From Symsagittifera roscoffensis (lineage: Eukaryota > Xenacoelomorpha > Acoela > Convolutidae): a stretch of DNA of 64,000 nucleotides. The translations under genes were made by a program, and so were the position numbers. Below the pieces are notes generated by a model that was not told the DNA's origin, did no database searches, and saw nothing but the letters and a program-made list of their open reading frames with translations. The stretch is taken from the NCBI RefSeq assembly GCF_963678635.1, contig NC_087068.1, forward strand, positions 13,891,872 to 13,955,871, written 5' to 3'. How positions within the stretch are numbered: the stretch's first letter is position 1; each line of letters begins with the position of its first letter. Positions 1 to 11,600 of the stretch are shown piece after piece.

Positions 1-97
1 GAAAAAATCTTATATCTATTTTCAACCATTTTTGAAAATTGTATGACAAGCATTTTTCCACACACTTGATGTATGGAATTGCATGATAAGCATTTTC

Positions 98-307
98 GGT
101 GTATGGAGGTCAACCCGGGTAATCATTTGTGAACTGTAAACGAATTCGGCAACAAGGAAGCTCCCTTTGTTCGTTCATTTGCTTTGATCGTGCCCCGACA
201 AAATTTTTAAACGTTTAAAGACTTGTCTCTGGAATCCAGGAACATACAAAATTGTGCGCTTATTCAGTGCGATATCATAAAATTGTGCATAGTTTGGGCT
301 CGTAATG
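98..307 (-). repeat. MITE family 1 (CATTACGAGGCC ends), diverged copy
   Basis: The right end (GGGCTCGTAATG) and the interior (the 'agacttgtctctggaatccagga' type core and the stretch reading into 'attgtgcgc') match the cleaner copies at 2,610, 14,669 and 15,847. The left end is eroded, so the start is approximate. The region near 270-290 has extra sequence relative to the roughly 202-bp copies. No open reading frame of note. It is non-autonomous, presumably mobilised by a TA-targeting transposase, by inference from the copy at 14,669. Confidence 0.6.
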
Positions 308-424
308 GAAGTAATGGACACTTCAGCAGCCAGTGCGCCAGCATCCACCAGCAGCCTTAAGCAGACCGCACCGAGCGCCCATGGATTGTAATCGATTATA
401 ATGGATTCCCGAGAAAAAATAATC

Positions 425-1200
425 CATTAAAACCCGGAACATTTATTTTCTGTTTTTAATTTTTTTGTCAATCATTTTCTAAAAGTGAACACTACTCCAC
501 TGACCTTAAAATGCAGCCGGAACATTTTTTTCTGTTTTTGATTTTTTTATGTCACACATTTTTTAAAAATGAACAAACTACACTGACCTTAAAATGCAGC
601 CGGATTTTTTTTCGTTTGAATTTGATTTTTTTATGTCACCCATTTTCTAAAAATGAACAAATTCCACTGACAGTAAAATGCAGCCGGAACATTTTTTTCT
701 GTTTTTAATTTTTCTATGTCACCCATTTTCTAAAAATGAACAAACTCCACTGACCTTAAAATGCAGCCGGAACCTTTTTCTTGTTTTGAATTTTTTTGTC
801 AATCATTTTCTAAAAGTGAACACTACTCCACTGACCGTAAAATGCAGCCGAAACATTTTTTTCTGTTTTTAATTTTTTTATGTCACCCATTTTCTAAAAA
901 TGAACAAACTCCACTGACCTTAAAATGCAGCCGGAATATTTTTTTCGTTGTGATTTTTTTAATGTCATCCAATTTCTAAAAATGAACAAACTCCACTGAC
1001 CTTAAAATGCAGCCGGAACCTTTTTCTTGTTTTGAATTTTTTTGTCAATCATTTTCTAAAAGTGAACACTACTCCACTGACCTTAAAATGCAGCTGGAAC
1101 ATTTTTTGTTTTGATTTTTTTAGTGTCAAGCGAACACACTCCACTGACCTTAAAAAGAAGCCGGAACGTTTTATGTGTTGATTTTTTTATTGTCCCGCCT
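425..1200 (+). repeat. 83-bp minisatellite, about 9 units
   Basis: The motif TGACCTTAAAATGCAGCCGG or a near variant recurs at 501, 584, 668, 751, 832, 915, 997, 1078 and 1145, giving steps of 81-84 bp and a shorter last unit. Two unit types are mixed: one with 'gtcaatcattttctaaaagtg' and one with 'gtcacccattttctaaaaatg'. Several short open frames run through it because the units are T-rich; they are repeat translations, not genes. The core word resembles the 3' subterminal part of the Helitron-like elements elsewhere in this window, suggesting the minisatellite grew from such an element. Confidence 0.92.
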
Positions 1201-2609
1201 TTCTGTTTTTTTTTCTGTTGGATATTCTTTTCTGTTATTTTTTAAAAAGTGCCGACTGTTGTAGCTTTATCAAATTGAGACGTTATTCTGACTTTTGTAA
1301 ATTAGAGAAGTTTTTTTGTCAATTCTTTTTGCTGACTTTTTTAACCCTCGATAAAGCAATTTAAGTCCTTTTCGTCCCTCCAGAATATGATCTCCCGCCA
1401 GCCTATGTTTAACGTTTACCACCCCTCCCCCTTTCCCTCTTACGTTTAAAGCGACCTCCTCGAGCGTTTATTCAAGCACCGTTAAGGGGGGGAGGGGATT
1501 AAAAGTTGGTGGGGCGGGTTAAACACGGGAATGGTAAGCGAAGGGGTTGATAGATTGCAGGGGGGAGTTTACTGGGGTAAGAGGTGAACGTGAACGGACA
1601 GAGGGGCGGGGTAGCGTTAACCGGGTGTTATATACCAAATTACGTTTAGTTTAGATTTTGGGTAGGCTGATAGTAATAATGCAAAACTTGTAGCAAGTTT
1701 ATAAATACAAATAGATTAGTAAAAAGTAGAGATTAATATAATGGAATGTAAATAAATTATAAGAGAATAATATGGATTTTTTTTGGGTTGTGTTTTTACA
1801 AAAATGATCGATTAGATTAGAATGTCATTATTATCGATTATAATGGCATTTTTTTAGACACCAATTTTCCAATAGAAAATGTATATCTATGAACTTCCAG
1901 TGGGGGTAGTTACCATTTCACACAATAATACCTTTTACTGAATTTCAATTCTAACTGCTTCATTTGTTTTTAAGGACATGTAGACTTTTCTCCCCCAAGT
2001 TTGTAAGAAAATTTAGTCTTCATTATGTCGTCTTCCTCCCATTACTCAGTGAGTTTTTCTCCCGTCATTTTTTTTAAAGATTCATCTTCGTTCTTGGTTG
2101 TTTCAATGCAACATTTTGACATCTGCTATAAAAGTTTCTCGATTTCAGATTTCTACATCGAATTCTCAAACTGAAGTGTTAAATCTTTCGGGCTTGATTT
2201 GCGCGTGACTTTCACTAGCTTTTTTTCGGGGCCTAAAACTGGTTTCTCGAAGAAAATATATTTCACACTCCGTTAATATAGTTCTTGTTGGATTCGGATA
2301 TTCGAATTTCAATGGATTCGTAGTTTTCAAACAAAAATATTCACGGGCGGTTTTCTGTTTTAAAAGTGCCAACCTTGTCTCAAAAAATCCTTGATGCCAG
2401 TTCAGTTTAAGATTAAAAAAATGTAATGGGAAATTTTTAGATTTTTTGAAGCGGTTTGCTTTAAAATTTAAAGCAATTTATTCAAAAGTTTTAGAAAATT
2501 TCTAATCAAATGGATCTACCTTTGATTTATTATGCATTGAACTCATTATTCATTTAAGCTTACTTTTTACAGCTACATTTATTTAAGTTTGAGCTATTTT
2601 TGACTTAAA
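1201..2609. other. Non-genic stretch with GC-skewed imperfect inverted repeat
   Basis: No supported gene. Between about 1,408 and 1,630 pyrimidine-rich runs (cccctccccc type) face purine-rich runs (gggggggagggg type), giving an imperfect inverted repeat that may be a decayed MITE. 'atcgattataatgg' words near 385 and 1,835 resemble the interior of the element at 37,481-38,479. The remainder is AT-rich with nothing I can name. Confidence 0.4.
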
Positions 2610-2811
2610 CATTACGAGGCCAAAATGTGTATTTTGTGAATTGTAATCGGATTCCGCAACATGGACGCTCTCTTCGTTCTTCTTTTGTTATTTCTTTCTC
2701 TTTGATTATTCCGGGAAAATTTTGATATGTTTAAAGACTTATCTCTGGAATCCAGGAGTATACAGACACAAAATTGTGCGCCTATCCAATGCATAGTCTG
2801 GTCTCGTAATA
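2610..2811 (-). repeat. MITE family 1, 202-bp copy
   Basis: Terminal inverted repeats read CATTACGAGGCCAAAATGTG on the left and the reverse complement of GCATAGTCTGGTCTCGTAAT on the right. The interior is the reverse complement of the copies at 14,669 and 15,847, so it lies in opposite orientation. It sits between 'taaa' and 'aataaa', compatible with an AT-rich target. No coding capacity. Confidence 0.82.
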
Positions 2812-3280
2812 ATAAAAATCAATTGAAAAATGTCCATTTTCATTTTTTTTTCAGAGATTCTTAATGTTGCTAATCTGATTTACAGTTATGCAGATGAAAA
2901 AATGAGAATCAAAGATAATCTTCGCAAAAAGTCATTCATAGATAATTGATAAGTTAGTTATCGATAAGATGTACGATAACCAATGCAAAAAAAAAACAAG
3001 AACGCGAAAATTTTTCAGTTGGACTGTTTTAATCAAGGGGTGGGTAATTTGTTTATAATACATCAAATCCCTATATTGACGATGTGGGTAAAGTAACAAC
3101 CTACAGTGTTGTTTCAAGCCTTTTACGTCGGTAGCAAGTTGTTTTAGCAAGTTTGTAAGCATAGAAACTTTGAAAGTTTTAAATTGTTTCGATAATTTGA
3201 ATCGTACGGCCAAAAAACACTTTTATTTTAAACGATCTTTAGTTGCATTGAAATTTTAAACTAATCAAGAAAATGTAACA

Positions 3281-3410
3281 TAATACCGTGATGATATAAA
3301 TTACCAGGACAAAACGAAAAAAAACATGGGTTTCAAACTATGCAAGTACCTTCAACACAATAACGTGCTGATTTAAACTTTCCGGAAAAAAAATGTGATT
3401 CCAATTGGGT
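3281..3410 (+). repeat. Relics of the foldback family (GTGCTGATTT ends)
   Basis: Two short stretches, around 3,285 and 3,365, resemble the terminal arm of the foldback element at 17,077-17,943: 'gtgctgatttaaactttccgga' and a more diverged 'gtgatgatataaattaccagga', each followed by sequence like 'ttggg(t)tt'. They look like two decayed arm fragments side by side. Boundaries are uncertain. Confidence 0.4.
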
Positions 3411-3431
3411 TGACTCTGAAAACAAAATTGA

Positions 3432-3672
3432 ACTTCATAATACGGGCTCTTTTTCCTTTTCCCCCCACCTGCTAATTTTTATCTTTTAAATTACTGTTCA
3501 CCTGGTCCAATTGTCATGAAAATTGACATTCAGACTAATTAGGTCATGACAAACATATTGGGTCTTCATAATTAACTTTGTAAAACCAATCGTTAGACCA
3601 TAAAATTCATGTTGGTGTGAGGTGGGGGGAGGGGAGAGGAAAAAGAGCCAAAATACGTGATCATTGGCTTTT
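3432..3672 (+). repeat. MITE family 2 (GGCTCTTTTTCC...CCCCACC), old copy
   Basis: GGCTCTTTTTCCTTTTCCCC at 3,445 faces GGGGAGAGGAAAAAGAGCC ending at 3,649. Between them lie 'actgttcac', 'ttcataattaactttgtaaaacca' and 'accataaaattcatg', all matching, in reverse orientation where asymmetric, the better preserved copy at 36,081-36,328. The outer arms are decayed. Non-coding. Confidence 0.65.
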
Positions 3673-3679
3673 TTGAGCT

Positions 3680-6600
3680 AATCAAAAATTAAACCAGAAG
3701 CTCCTGGTCAATTGCTGACAAGGCTATTACAAACTTAGTCTCTTTTCAAGCCCAATAAAGTTTAAAAAAGGTGAAATCTTTTAAGTTTTGTGTAATTAGA
3801 TTTAATTTTGATTATAAGCAAAAAGCGTCATTTTTTTAACTAAGAATATCATAAAAAATGTTAGTCAGTACTAGCTATGAATCAGATTAAAAACAAATGA
3901 GCCCTACAGAAAAAAAGCTTTCAAGATTTTAACGTATCAAGTGAGCAGTTTGAACATGATCTGCATCTTTAAACAGTTTGCGAAATCTATATAAATAATT
4001 TACGTTTAATTCTTTTTTTTTGTAAATATTTTATAGAAAATTTCTTCTTAAAATACATGAAGTTTTTGGTTTTCTCTTCGAATAGTTAATATTCTATTAA
4101 CAGGGAAATGAAAACAGGAACATATGTGACCTTTTATTGATTAAGCTTAAGTTTTCAAAACATCAGTGGCCCTTATCTATGCATGTTCTTTTCATTGATA
4201 TATCGGCACTGATTAAAAAAAACTAGAATAACGAAGCCACAAATCATCAAACCGAATGACTTTCCCATTTTAGAACTTGGAAGGATTTTCTAAAAAAGAA
4301 ACTTTTTTACTTTAAGCCCTGGCTCTACGGCTATTGGCTTTAATATATTACCAAACTTCTTGTTTCGAACACTAAAATGGAAAACTGAAGCGTCAAGTTT
4401 GCTGTTTTTACGCGAGATTATTAACCTGATCAAGGTTGTACTTACATGTTCAATTGCGTAATACGACAACTCGCAGCAAAAGACAAGTCGCTTTAAAAAA
4501 GAAACCGCAATATGCCCACCGCCGCAGTCGCGATAACTTGTTGCAAGCCTGCCAATAAAAAGTAAACATTTTGGAGCCGGTTATCAAAGACCGTAGCTCG
4601 TCCACCGGAGATGTTAAGCCAAAATTCTTTAGTTAGAAATTAATTTCAAACTTTGCGAGTTGTCGGTTTGCCTAAATTTTGCAAGTTGTCTTTTGTTACG
4701 GACATTATGACCACTCATCATGAAAACGTGAGCAATTTTTCCGAATATCGGCATATTCGTGACTTTAGTAGAATATAGTATCTGAAAAGATACTTTCGGA
4801 CAAAACTCTTTCGTTTCTGGTAAAAAAGAAATAATGTCTCACAGGGCCTCAAACTAATATGTCAACCGACACCGCCCAATTTTTTCTAAACATGATAAAT
4901 ATATTAAAAAACACTCGACTTTTTTTCACTAACACTGAACTTTACGTTGTCAATATCGCAAAAAAGTAGTTTTTTACTTTACTAAAGATATTCAAAACCT
5001 AAAAGTAAAGGCTTTCGTCTTTAAGATTCGTGTAATTCGAAAAAAACTTCCATTGGCATTTTTTAATTTAAACCTTAATCACAAGAAATAATTAGGTCGA
5101 AGATTAAGGTAGAAAAACTTCTACATTTATCACTTTTATTAAAGTGTCTGCTATTTTTGAGCATAATTACGCAGAGAACCTTTTTGTGTACGAGTTTAGT
5201 TAAAAAAATGTTGTGGTTACTTGTCATAAAATCAAATTTTCAGCATTAATTTCATCATTTTTTTCCTCATTCAAAAAGCGTGTTTGGTTCTTCAACTGAA
5301 ATATATGGTCTAGTCGGATATTTTCAAAGCAATTTTGTAATGGGGAAAACTTAAGGCAATCAAATTATACTTGACAGGATCTAAAGATGATATGTCACCG
5401 ACACGACTCAAAAACCTTTTAGAAAAAAAGACATTCTTCCTCATTACTAGTGACATAAATCTTTTTCTGTCATATCATACTAGACTGGCATAAAAAAAAT
5501 TCTTTTTAAAACATGATTTTTTCAATAAAAACCCAAATGTGAGACTTTTCGCCCTCAGCAGTTTTGCCTTTTCTTTTCGTTTTCAAGCTGTAGCTGCTGT
5601 TTTTAATATCAATGCCAAAAAAAACTAAGCTTCAAGTCTGCTTTCTTGAAGAGCAATTAACTGGGGGCAGTAGTACAGTGCCGAAAAAATGTTGTTCAAC
5701 AGAGATGAAAAATGTTTCGATTAGTTTTACTGATCCCAAATCACTGACAAGTAAAAAATAAATTAATCCAAATTGACGGTAGTTAAAATCAATAAAAATG
5801 GCCTTTTTAAATGAAGCCGCTTGTTAAAAAAAGTTCCCCCAGCGCGGCATCAATAATTTTTCGCAGCAAACAAATTAACCGAGGAAATTTTAAGTTTTTT
5901 TTCTCGTTTTCGCTCCAAAACAAAACAGTAGTCAAACAAATTGTCAACAATTCGCAAATGAAACTCTAAATTTTCGTATATCCTCATTTTTCCTCGTTGT
6001 TAAACACATTTTCGGTATCGGCAGCGCTGAGCGCCCCCATTGATTAAACCAAGTTTGTCTGTTTGATCGAGTTATAACTGATAGTCAAGTTTTTCAGTCA
6101 TGCCTCAAGTAACATGTTTTTCAAAAAAAGCAGTAGAAGCGGACTGTGAATTTTTTGGTTTTCAAGCCATTTTGAGGCACTAATATCTTTTCCCAATGGT
6201 TTCTCTTCTGCTGCCGTCTATCAACAAAAGACTAAAAAAACTGATTTCAACAGTAACTAAAACCAAAAAGACATATTGTTTTAATGAGCGCCTCACCATC
6301 CTAAATTTTACAATAGTCTGAAAAATGAAGTAAGAACTTTAATTTTGTAATTTTTTGTTTGATTTTTTTGTGGAGTTCTTACTGCAGTTGGAATTTTTTG
6401 TGCTCAAATTTCAAATTTGTGTCAAATGAAAAAATATTTATTCAAACGCAAAAAATTTAAAGGTGTTTTTCATAATAGTAACTTCATTTTGAAAATTCTG
6501 TTTTTTCTGCTGTAGGTTGAAGAACCAAAACTTTCCTTGAATTTCATTGAAGGTCTTATCCCAGATCTTTGCTCACAAAAATGAAAGCAAACATTTTACC

Positions 6601-8657
6601 AAAAAGAAAATAATATATTTTCACGACTTTACAATTTGAATTCAATGTGCTTGAAGATGTGAAGATAATGCTAGAAATCCAAGCTTCTTTTTACTTAAAC
6701 GGTTTTTCTTTCCAATAAGAAAAGCTCGGGTGGAAACTGGGCACCGTTTTTGACTGGTTTTTTTTTCTTTAGATTGTGATGAGGAGCCCATTAAAAACAA
6801 CGTTCAAATCGAGTCCAAAGTTCACCAAAAGAAGCTTAATGAGCCCAAATTTTAGCAAGTTGTTCGTGTCAACGAGAAATTTAAATATATTTTAAAAAAT
6901 CATATCCATGTGGCTTTTTGAGAGATGAAAAATGAAAATATAGAGATAAAAAATGCAAAAAAAACACATCTTTATCCAGCTTAGGATCAATCGCAATTGC
7001 AATTGTTCATAAGCTGAATAAGGATATGATTTTAGCACGCCCCTAACATTCTTTTTCTTTTGTCATCTCGCATCAATTTGTAGTCGTTTACCATATGTCG
7101 TGGGACTAAACTCTGATTGAACTTTGGCCAATTTTGAGTACAATGTGACCAGTTGATTAATTAAAGTCTGAGATGACTTATTGATTCGACGCAATTTCGC
7201 CTATTTGAACAAGCTTTGATGTCGGATCATACTGTCGGAGAAGATATGAAATCCCGATTGACAAGGTCACCCTAACCAATCAAACAAGAGACGGCGGGCA
7301 AATAGAGGTAACGGTTTGATAATTTCAAATTAAGTTGAAACCGATTTGTTGCGTTCGGCAGATTGTTAAAAGGGCAGAATGCCTTATAGAATAATTGGGA
7401 GAGATTAAGTTTTATAACGAAGCAATTCTTAACTCAGTTTTATGTATGATGCATGGCCCTCGATTTGAATCAAATTATTCAGAGGCCCACTCGATCACGC
7501 TGGATATTTTTTGGACTTTTGACGAAATTTGCAATTCGACAAAATGTGTCGGTTTTTTGCCATTCAGAAAAAGTGGAAAAAGTAGAGAAATGCTTGTCGA
7601 GTTGTCGGCTTTTTGGTCTTGCTCCTGAGAAAACATGTTTGAACTAATCTTCTCATCAAAAATTGTCTCTGCAAATTTACCTTTCATTCATTTCCTGGTC
7701 AGGATTACAAAGAATCAAACCAAACAATCAAAAGCATAGAAAAAAGCCGTAAACCAAAAGCAGTTGTGTTCATGTTGAGAAAATTTTGGTCACCAATAAA
7801 ATTTTTCTAATTTTAATACGAAAAGTTTTGCTAATTAACAAAGCATTCTGGTGAGTAAAAATTCGTTGACTTCTCATTTTTCGTTAAATATAACTAACAC
7901 TAACTAGTCTTTTAACTAATCTGACCCAAGCTAAAGTTTCGTTCTAATCTCGGTCCACAGTATCAGATTATTGCATACATAAATAGGAATGAGCAAAAAA
8001 AAACACAAAATCGGGTTTTTTGGTTATACCCTAAATGATGAAAAGCAAATGGAAATCATTGTTTGTAAATTGGATCGATTTGACTGATAAATGCAGGTTT
8101 GTGATTTGTTATAGATTTGTCAATAAAACCTAAGATATAACGAAGCAATTTCAACTAATTTACCCTTCGAACTGGTTCCCTTCACTATTTTTGTCGTCCT
8201 TTCTTACACAAATTTCATAAAAACGACACCAAATGCGTTCTGAATTGTCTTTTTTATCTGCTTAATTGCTTGAATTTCTTTACAAGCTGATTTGTAACTC
8301 TGATTCTCTGATTATCAGTCCTGCATTTCCTTATAAAATCAGTTCAGCTTTTCTCGAAACTTTTCTTTGAGTTTTTCATCGTTTAGGGGACTATAACGGA
8401 ACAGACTTCTAAAATCTATGGGGAATCCAAACTTTAGAGCCATATGTAATTGCTTACCATGAAATAGATTGCTAATGATTTTCGTCTTATATGTCAGTAT
8501 GTCTTGGTTTAAAGAAAATGGTAGAAAAAATCATGGCTATTATTTGTCGCTCATTGATTAAAGCGTTAAGAAGATTCTGTTTTTTTTTCTGAGCAGCATT
8601 TAGATTCAACTTTAAACCATATCTCTTGATTTAAACTCACACTTCTAGGAGGCAAAA
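3680..8657. other. AT-rich non-genic stretch upstream of gene 1
   Basis: About 5 kb in which I see no gene, RNA gene or clear element. Open frames near 7,395-7,690 overlap on both strands, are under 80 codons and match nothing I know. A weak inverted pairing of 'cgacaactcgc' (about 4,467) with 'gcgagttgtcg' (about 4,657) is noted. The last few hundred bases should contain the gene 1 promoter and 5' UTR, but I cannot place a TATA box or start site with confidence. Confidence 0.35.
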
Positions 8658-11600
8658 ATGGAAAGCACTCGGCTATCATTTCTCTTGTTTTGCGTGGCGG
8701 TGATCGGAATTGGACTAGTGGATTCAAGTTACAAAAGACTAACAGGAGATCCAGCTACATGCAAAAGGAAATTGGCCTTCCTTTATATGGTACGTTAGCA
8801 ATTGTTTTGTAGAGCAGGAAAAAACAGGAAATAAATCGCAGGCGCGTTTTTTTTGCTACTAAATAAGGCCCTTGCGTTGCTTTTCTCGTAGCTTAAGAAT
8901 AGCATAGGTTTTCATTAGATTATCATAAAATCCAAGAACAATTTGGGGATCACTATACAATACTTAAAACGAAGTTTTGCTCGCTGGAAAAATTATTAAT
9001 TGAAAGACAGCGCTGGTTGTTTCACTTTTGGTATGCCCGGAAAGTTTCGAATGGCAATCCGCTCTTTTTTTAGATCAAGTTACAAGGAAGATATCAAGAC
9101 AAATAGGCCAAGAGTAGTTTTTTCCGACCAACGATTTTGTGCCAATAAAACTTTTGGCAAATTGGTTTACTATCAGAAATATAATTGATGCGATGAGCTC
9201 AAATAATAAAAAAATATATTTTATAATTTTTTGATTTTCTGTATGTTAAACAATTCCTTTTTAGAATAAGTGTTTCCTATTTGTTACTTTGACAATAACA
9301 TATGTCATTTTGCGACAGTCAAAATTTTTTGGTCAATTGATCAACGATTTTTTTTACTTCACTTACCAATTTTTTACACTATGTTTTGTTATCTGGATTA
9401 TCATAATTGATTATATGAACTGATGATCTAGTTGAAATTATTTCAATTTTAGAAAAATTACTTTGAAATTTAGTTTTTGTCCGTAGATTTTTTTCTGGTA
9501 TAAAAAGTTTATCAAACCTTTTGTTTTTAGATCTTAATGAGCTGTTGTGAAAAAGTAAAACTATGATTTGATATATTTATAACCGTAATCTATTTGCCAT
9601 GATTCGCTTTCAAAAAACTCAAAAAATTGTCTGTCAAGAAAAATTTTTTTGAATGTTCCTTTGTTTCAAAAAGAGTTTATTTGAAAAGCAGTTTTTGTCA
9701 GTAGAATTTTTTAGCGTAAAAAACTTATTGAAACCTTGGTTTTTCGTTTTTCTTGAGCTCTTCCAAAAATGTAAAACTATTGTTTGACTTATTTTTCACC
9801 GTACTCTTTTAGCCAAAATTCGTTTTCAAAAATTTCAAGTATTATTTTGTTCAGAAAAAAAAAATTCTGTGAAAAATAACTTTGTCAGTAAAATTTTTAG
9901 AATAAAATGTTTATCGAGTCTATGGTTTTTTGCTCATCATGAGCTGCTGTAAAAAGGTACAATAAAGGTTTGATTTTTATAAAACCATATTTTATCAGCA
10001 ATTTTTCGCCTTCAAAAAATACTCAAGAATTGTTTCGCTGTCAAGAAACACTCTTCTGAATGTTTCCGTTTTCAAAATAAATTAAACAAAATTTGATCAG
10101 AGACTACCTTCTGACAATTGATTTTCAATACAATTTCAATCACAAATCATTTTAGCGACATTTTTATGCTGGTTAGGCTGATTTATTTAATTTAAAAGAA
10201 AAAAGTTAAAAAGAAACGCAGAACAACAAAAAGTTAAATTGTTTTTCAAAAACTTTGTTTTTTTCTTTACTTCATTTTTTTTGTAAATGTTTTTGGTGGT
10301 TAAAATTTCTGTGCTGCAATTCACCTTGTTTTTCTGCAATAATTTTTTTTATCATTCTACGAGGAAAGTATCAGAACATATATGATCAGAGTTGTTTTTC
10401 TTGCTACCAACCGATTTTTTTACCAAAAAAACCTTTGGCAAAACTGGTTAAAACCTTTGGTTAACTAACGGAAAATTAATTGATGCGCTGAGCTTAAAAA
10501 GTAAAAAGAATTATTGTAATATTACTTGATTTTTTGTGAAGTTGTGTCATTTTGAACAATTCCTGTTTTAAAATAAGTGTTTCCTATTTGCTACTTTGAC
10601 AATAACATATGTCATTTTGCGATAGTCAAATTGTTTTGGTCAATTGCACAACGAAATTTTTTACTTCAATTACCATTTTTTTACGCTATATTTTGTTTTT
10701 CTGGATTATGATAATTGATCATTTGATTTGATGATCTAAGTGAAACTGATTCATTTTCAACAAAAGATTACTTTGAAAAGCAGTTTTTGTCAGTATAATT
10801 TTTCTTAGTATAAAAATTTATTGAATCCTTGTTAATTAGTTTGTCAAAAGCTGCTGTAAATTTAAGGTTTGATCAAATATAAAAACTCAATCAACTTTTT
10901 TAAATGAACTATTCCGTGTTGTGCTTTAGACCAAGTTTGATGAAGTTAAAACGACTGTTTTACTAAATTGATCCATGGCTTCTATGGCTTCTTGATTATG
11001 CCTGCTCGCTCGCTTTTTGCTTAAAATTAGAATAACAGTCAAAAATTTCAAACCGGCTTTTCTCGACACTGAGAAAACCTGTTAAACATTTTCTTGAGCA
11101 TTCAAATCACAAATTGTTTTTTCTTGAGCATTCAAATCACAAATTGTTTTTAACACATGGCTCATTCCGATGCATATTTTTTGTCGGTGGTAGCTGATTT
11201 TGTGTAGTAAATAAAAAAAATTTTGTCTTATGTTTTCTTGTTTGTATACTTGTAAATTTGTGCCCAATAATATTTAAAAGATCCCTAAATCAAAAGTATT
11301 TTCCAGCGGAAGCAGTACAAAAAAGATTGTTAGTTTCCTGAGTTGAAAAGTCTTTTTCTAATGTCCCGTGACTGTTGTATGTATGGCGTCTAAACTTTTC
11401 GAGTTGGCAGGCTTTTGTAACTCAAATATTGCACAAAATATCGGATGAGAGAAGATACACGTTTATTAGTAAACAATCAGAAGTTTGTTAATGAACAATC
11501 AATTTAAAATAATCCATGATCATTTCAACGACATTGGATTAATTAAGAAAAACTTAGCGAGCTTGTTCACTTTTATTTAGCATATAAGCACGCAGATTTC

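Noticed and set aside
511-979. Overlapping open frames of 64-72 codons with MQPEHFF starts
   Set aside because: They are translations of the 83-bp minisatellite; the frame shifts with unit length and shows no protein character.
7395-7690. Open frames of 64-77 codons on both strands
   Set aside because: Overlapping frames on opposite strands, no motif, no paralogue, no splice context; probably chance.
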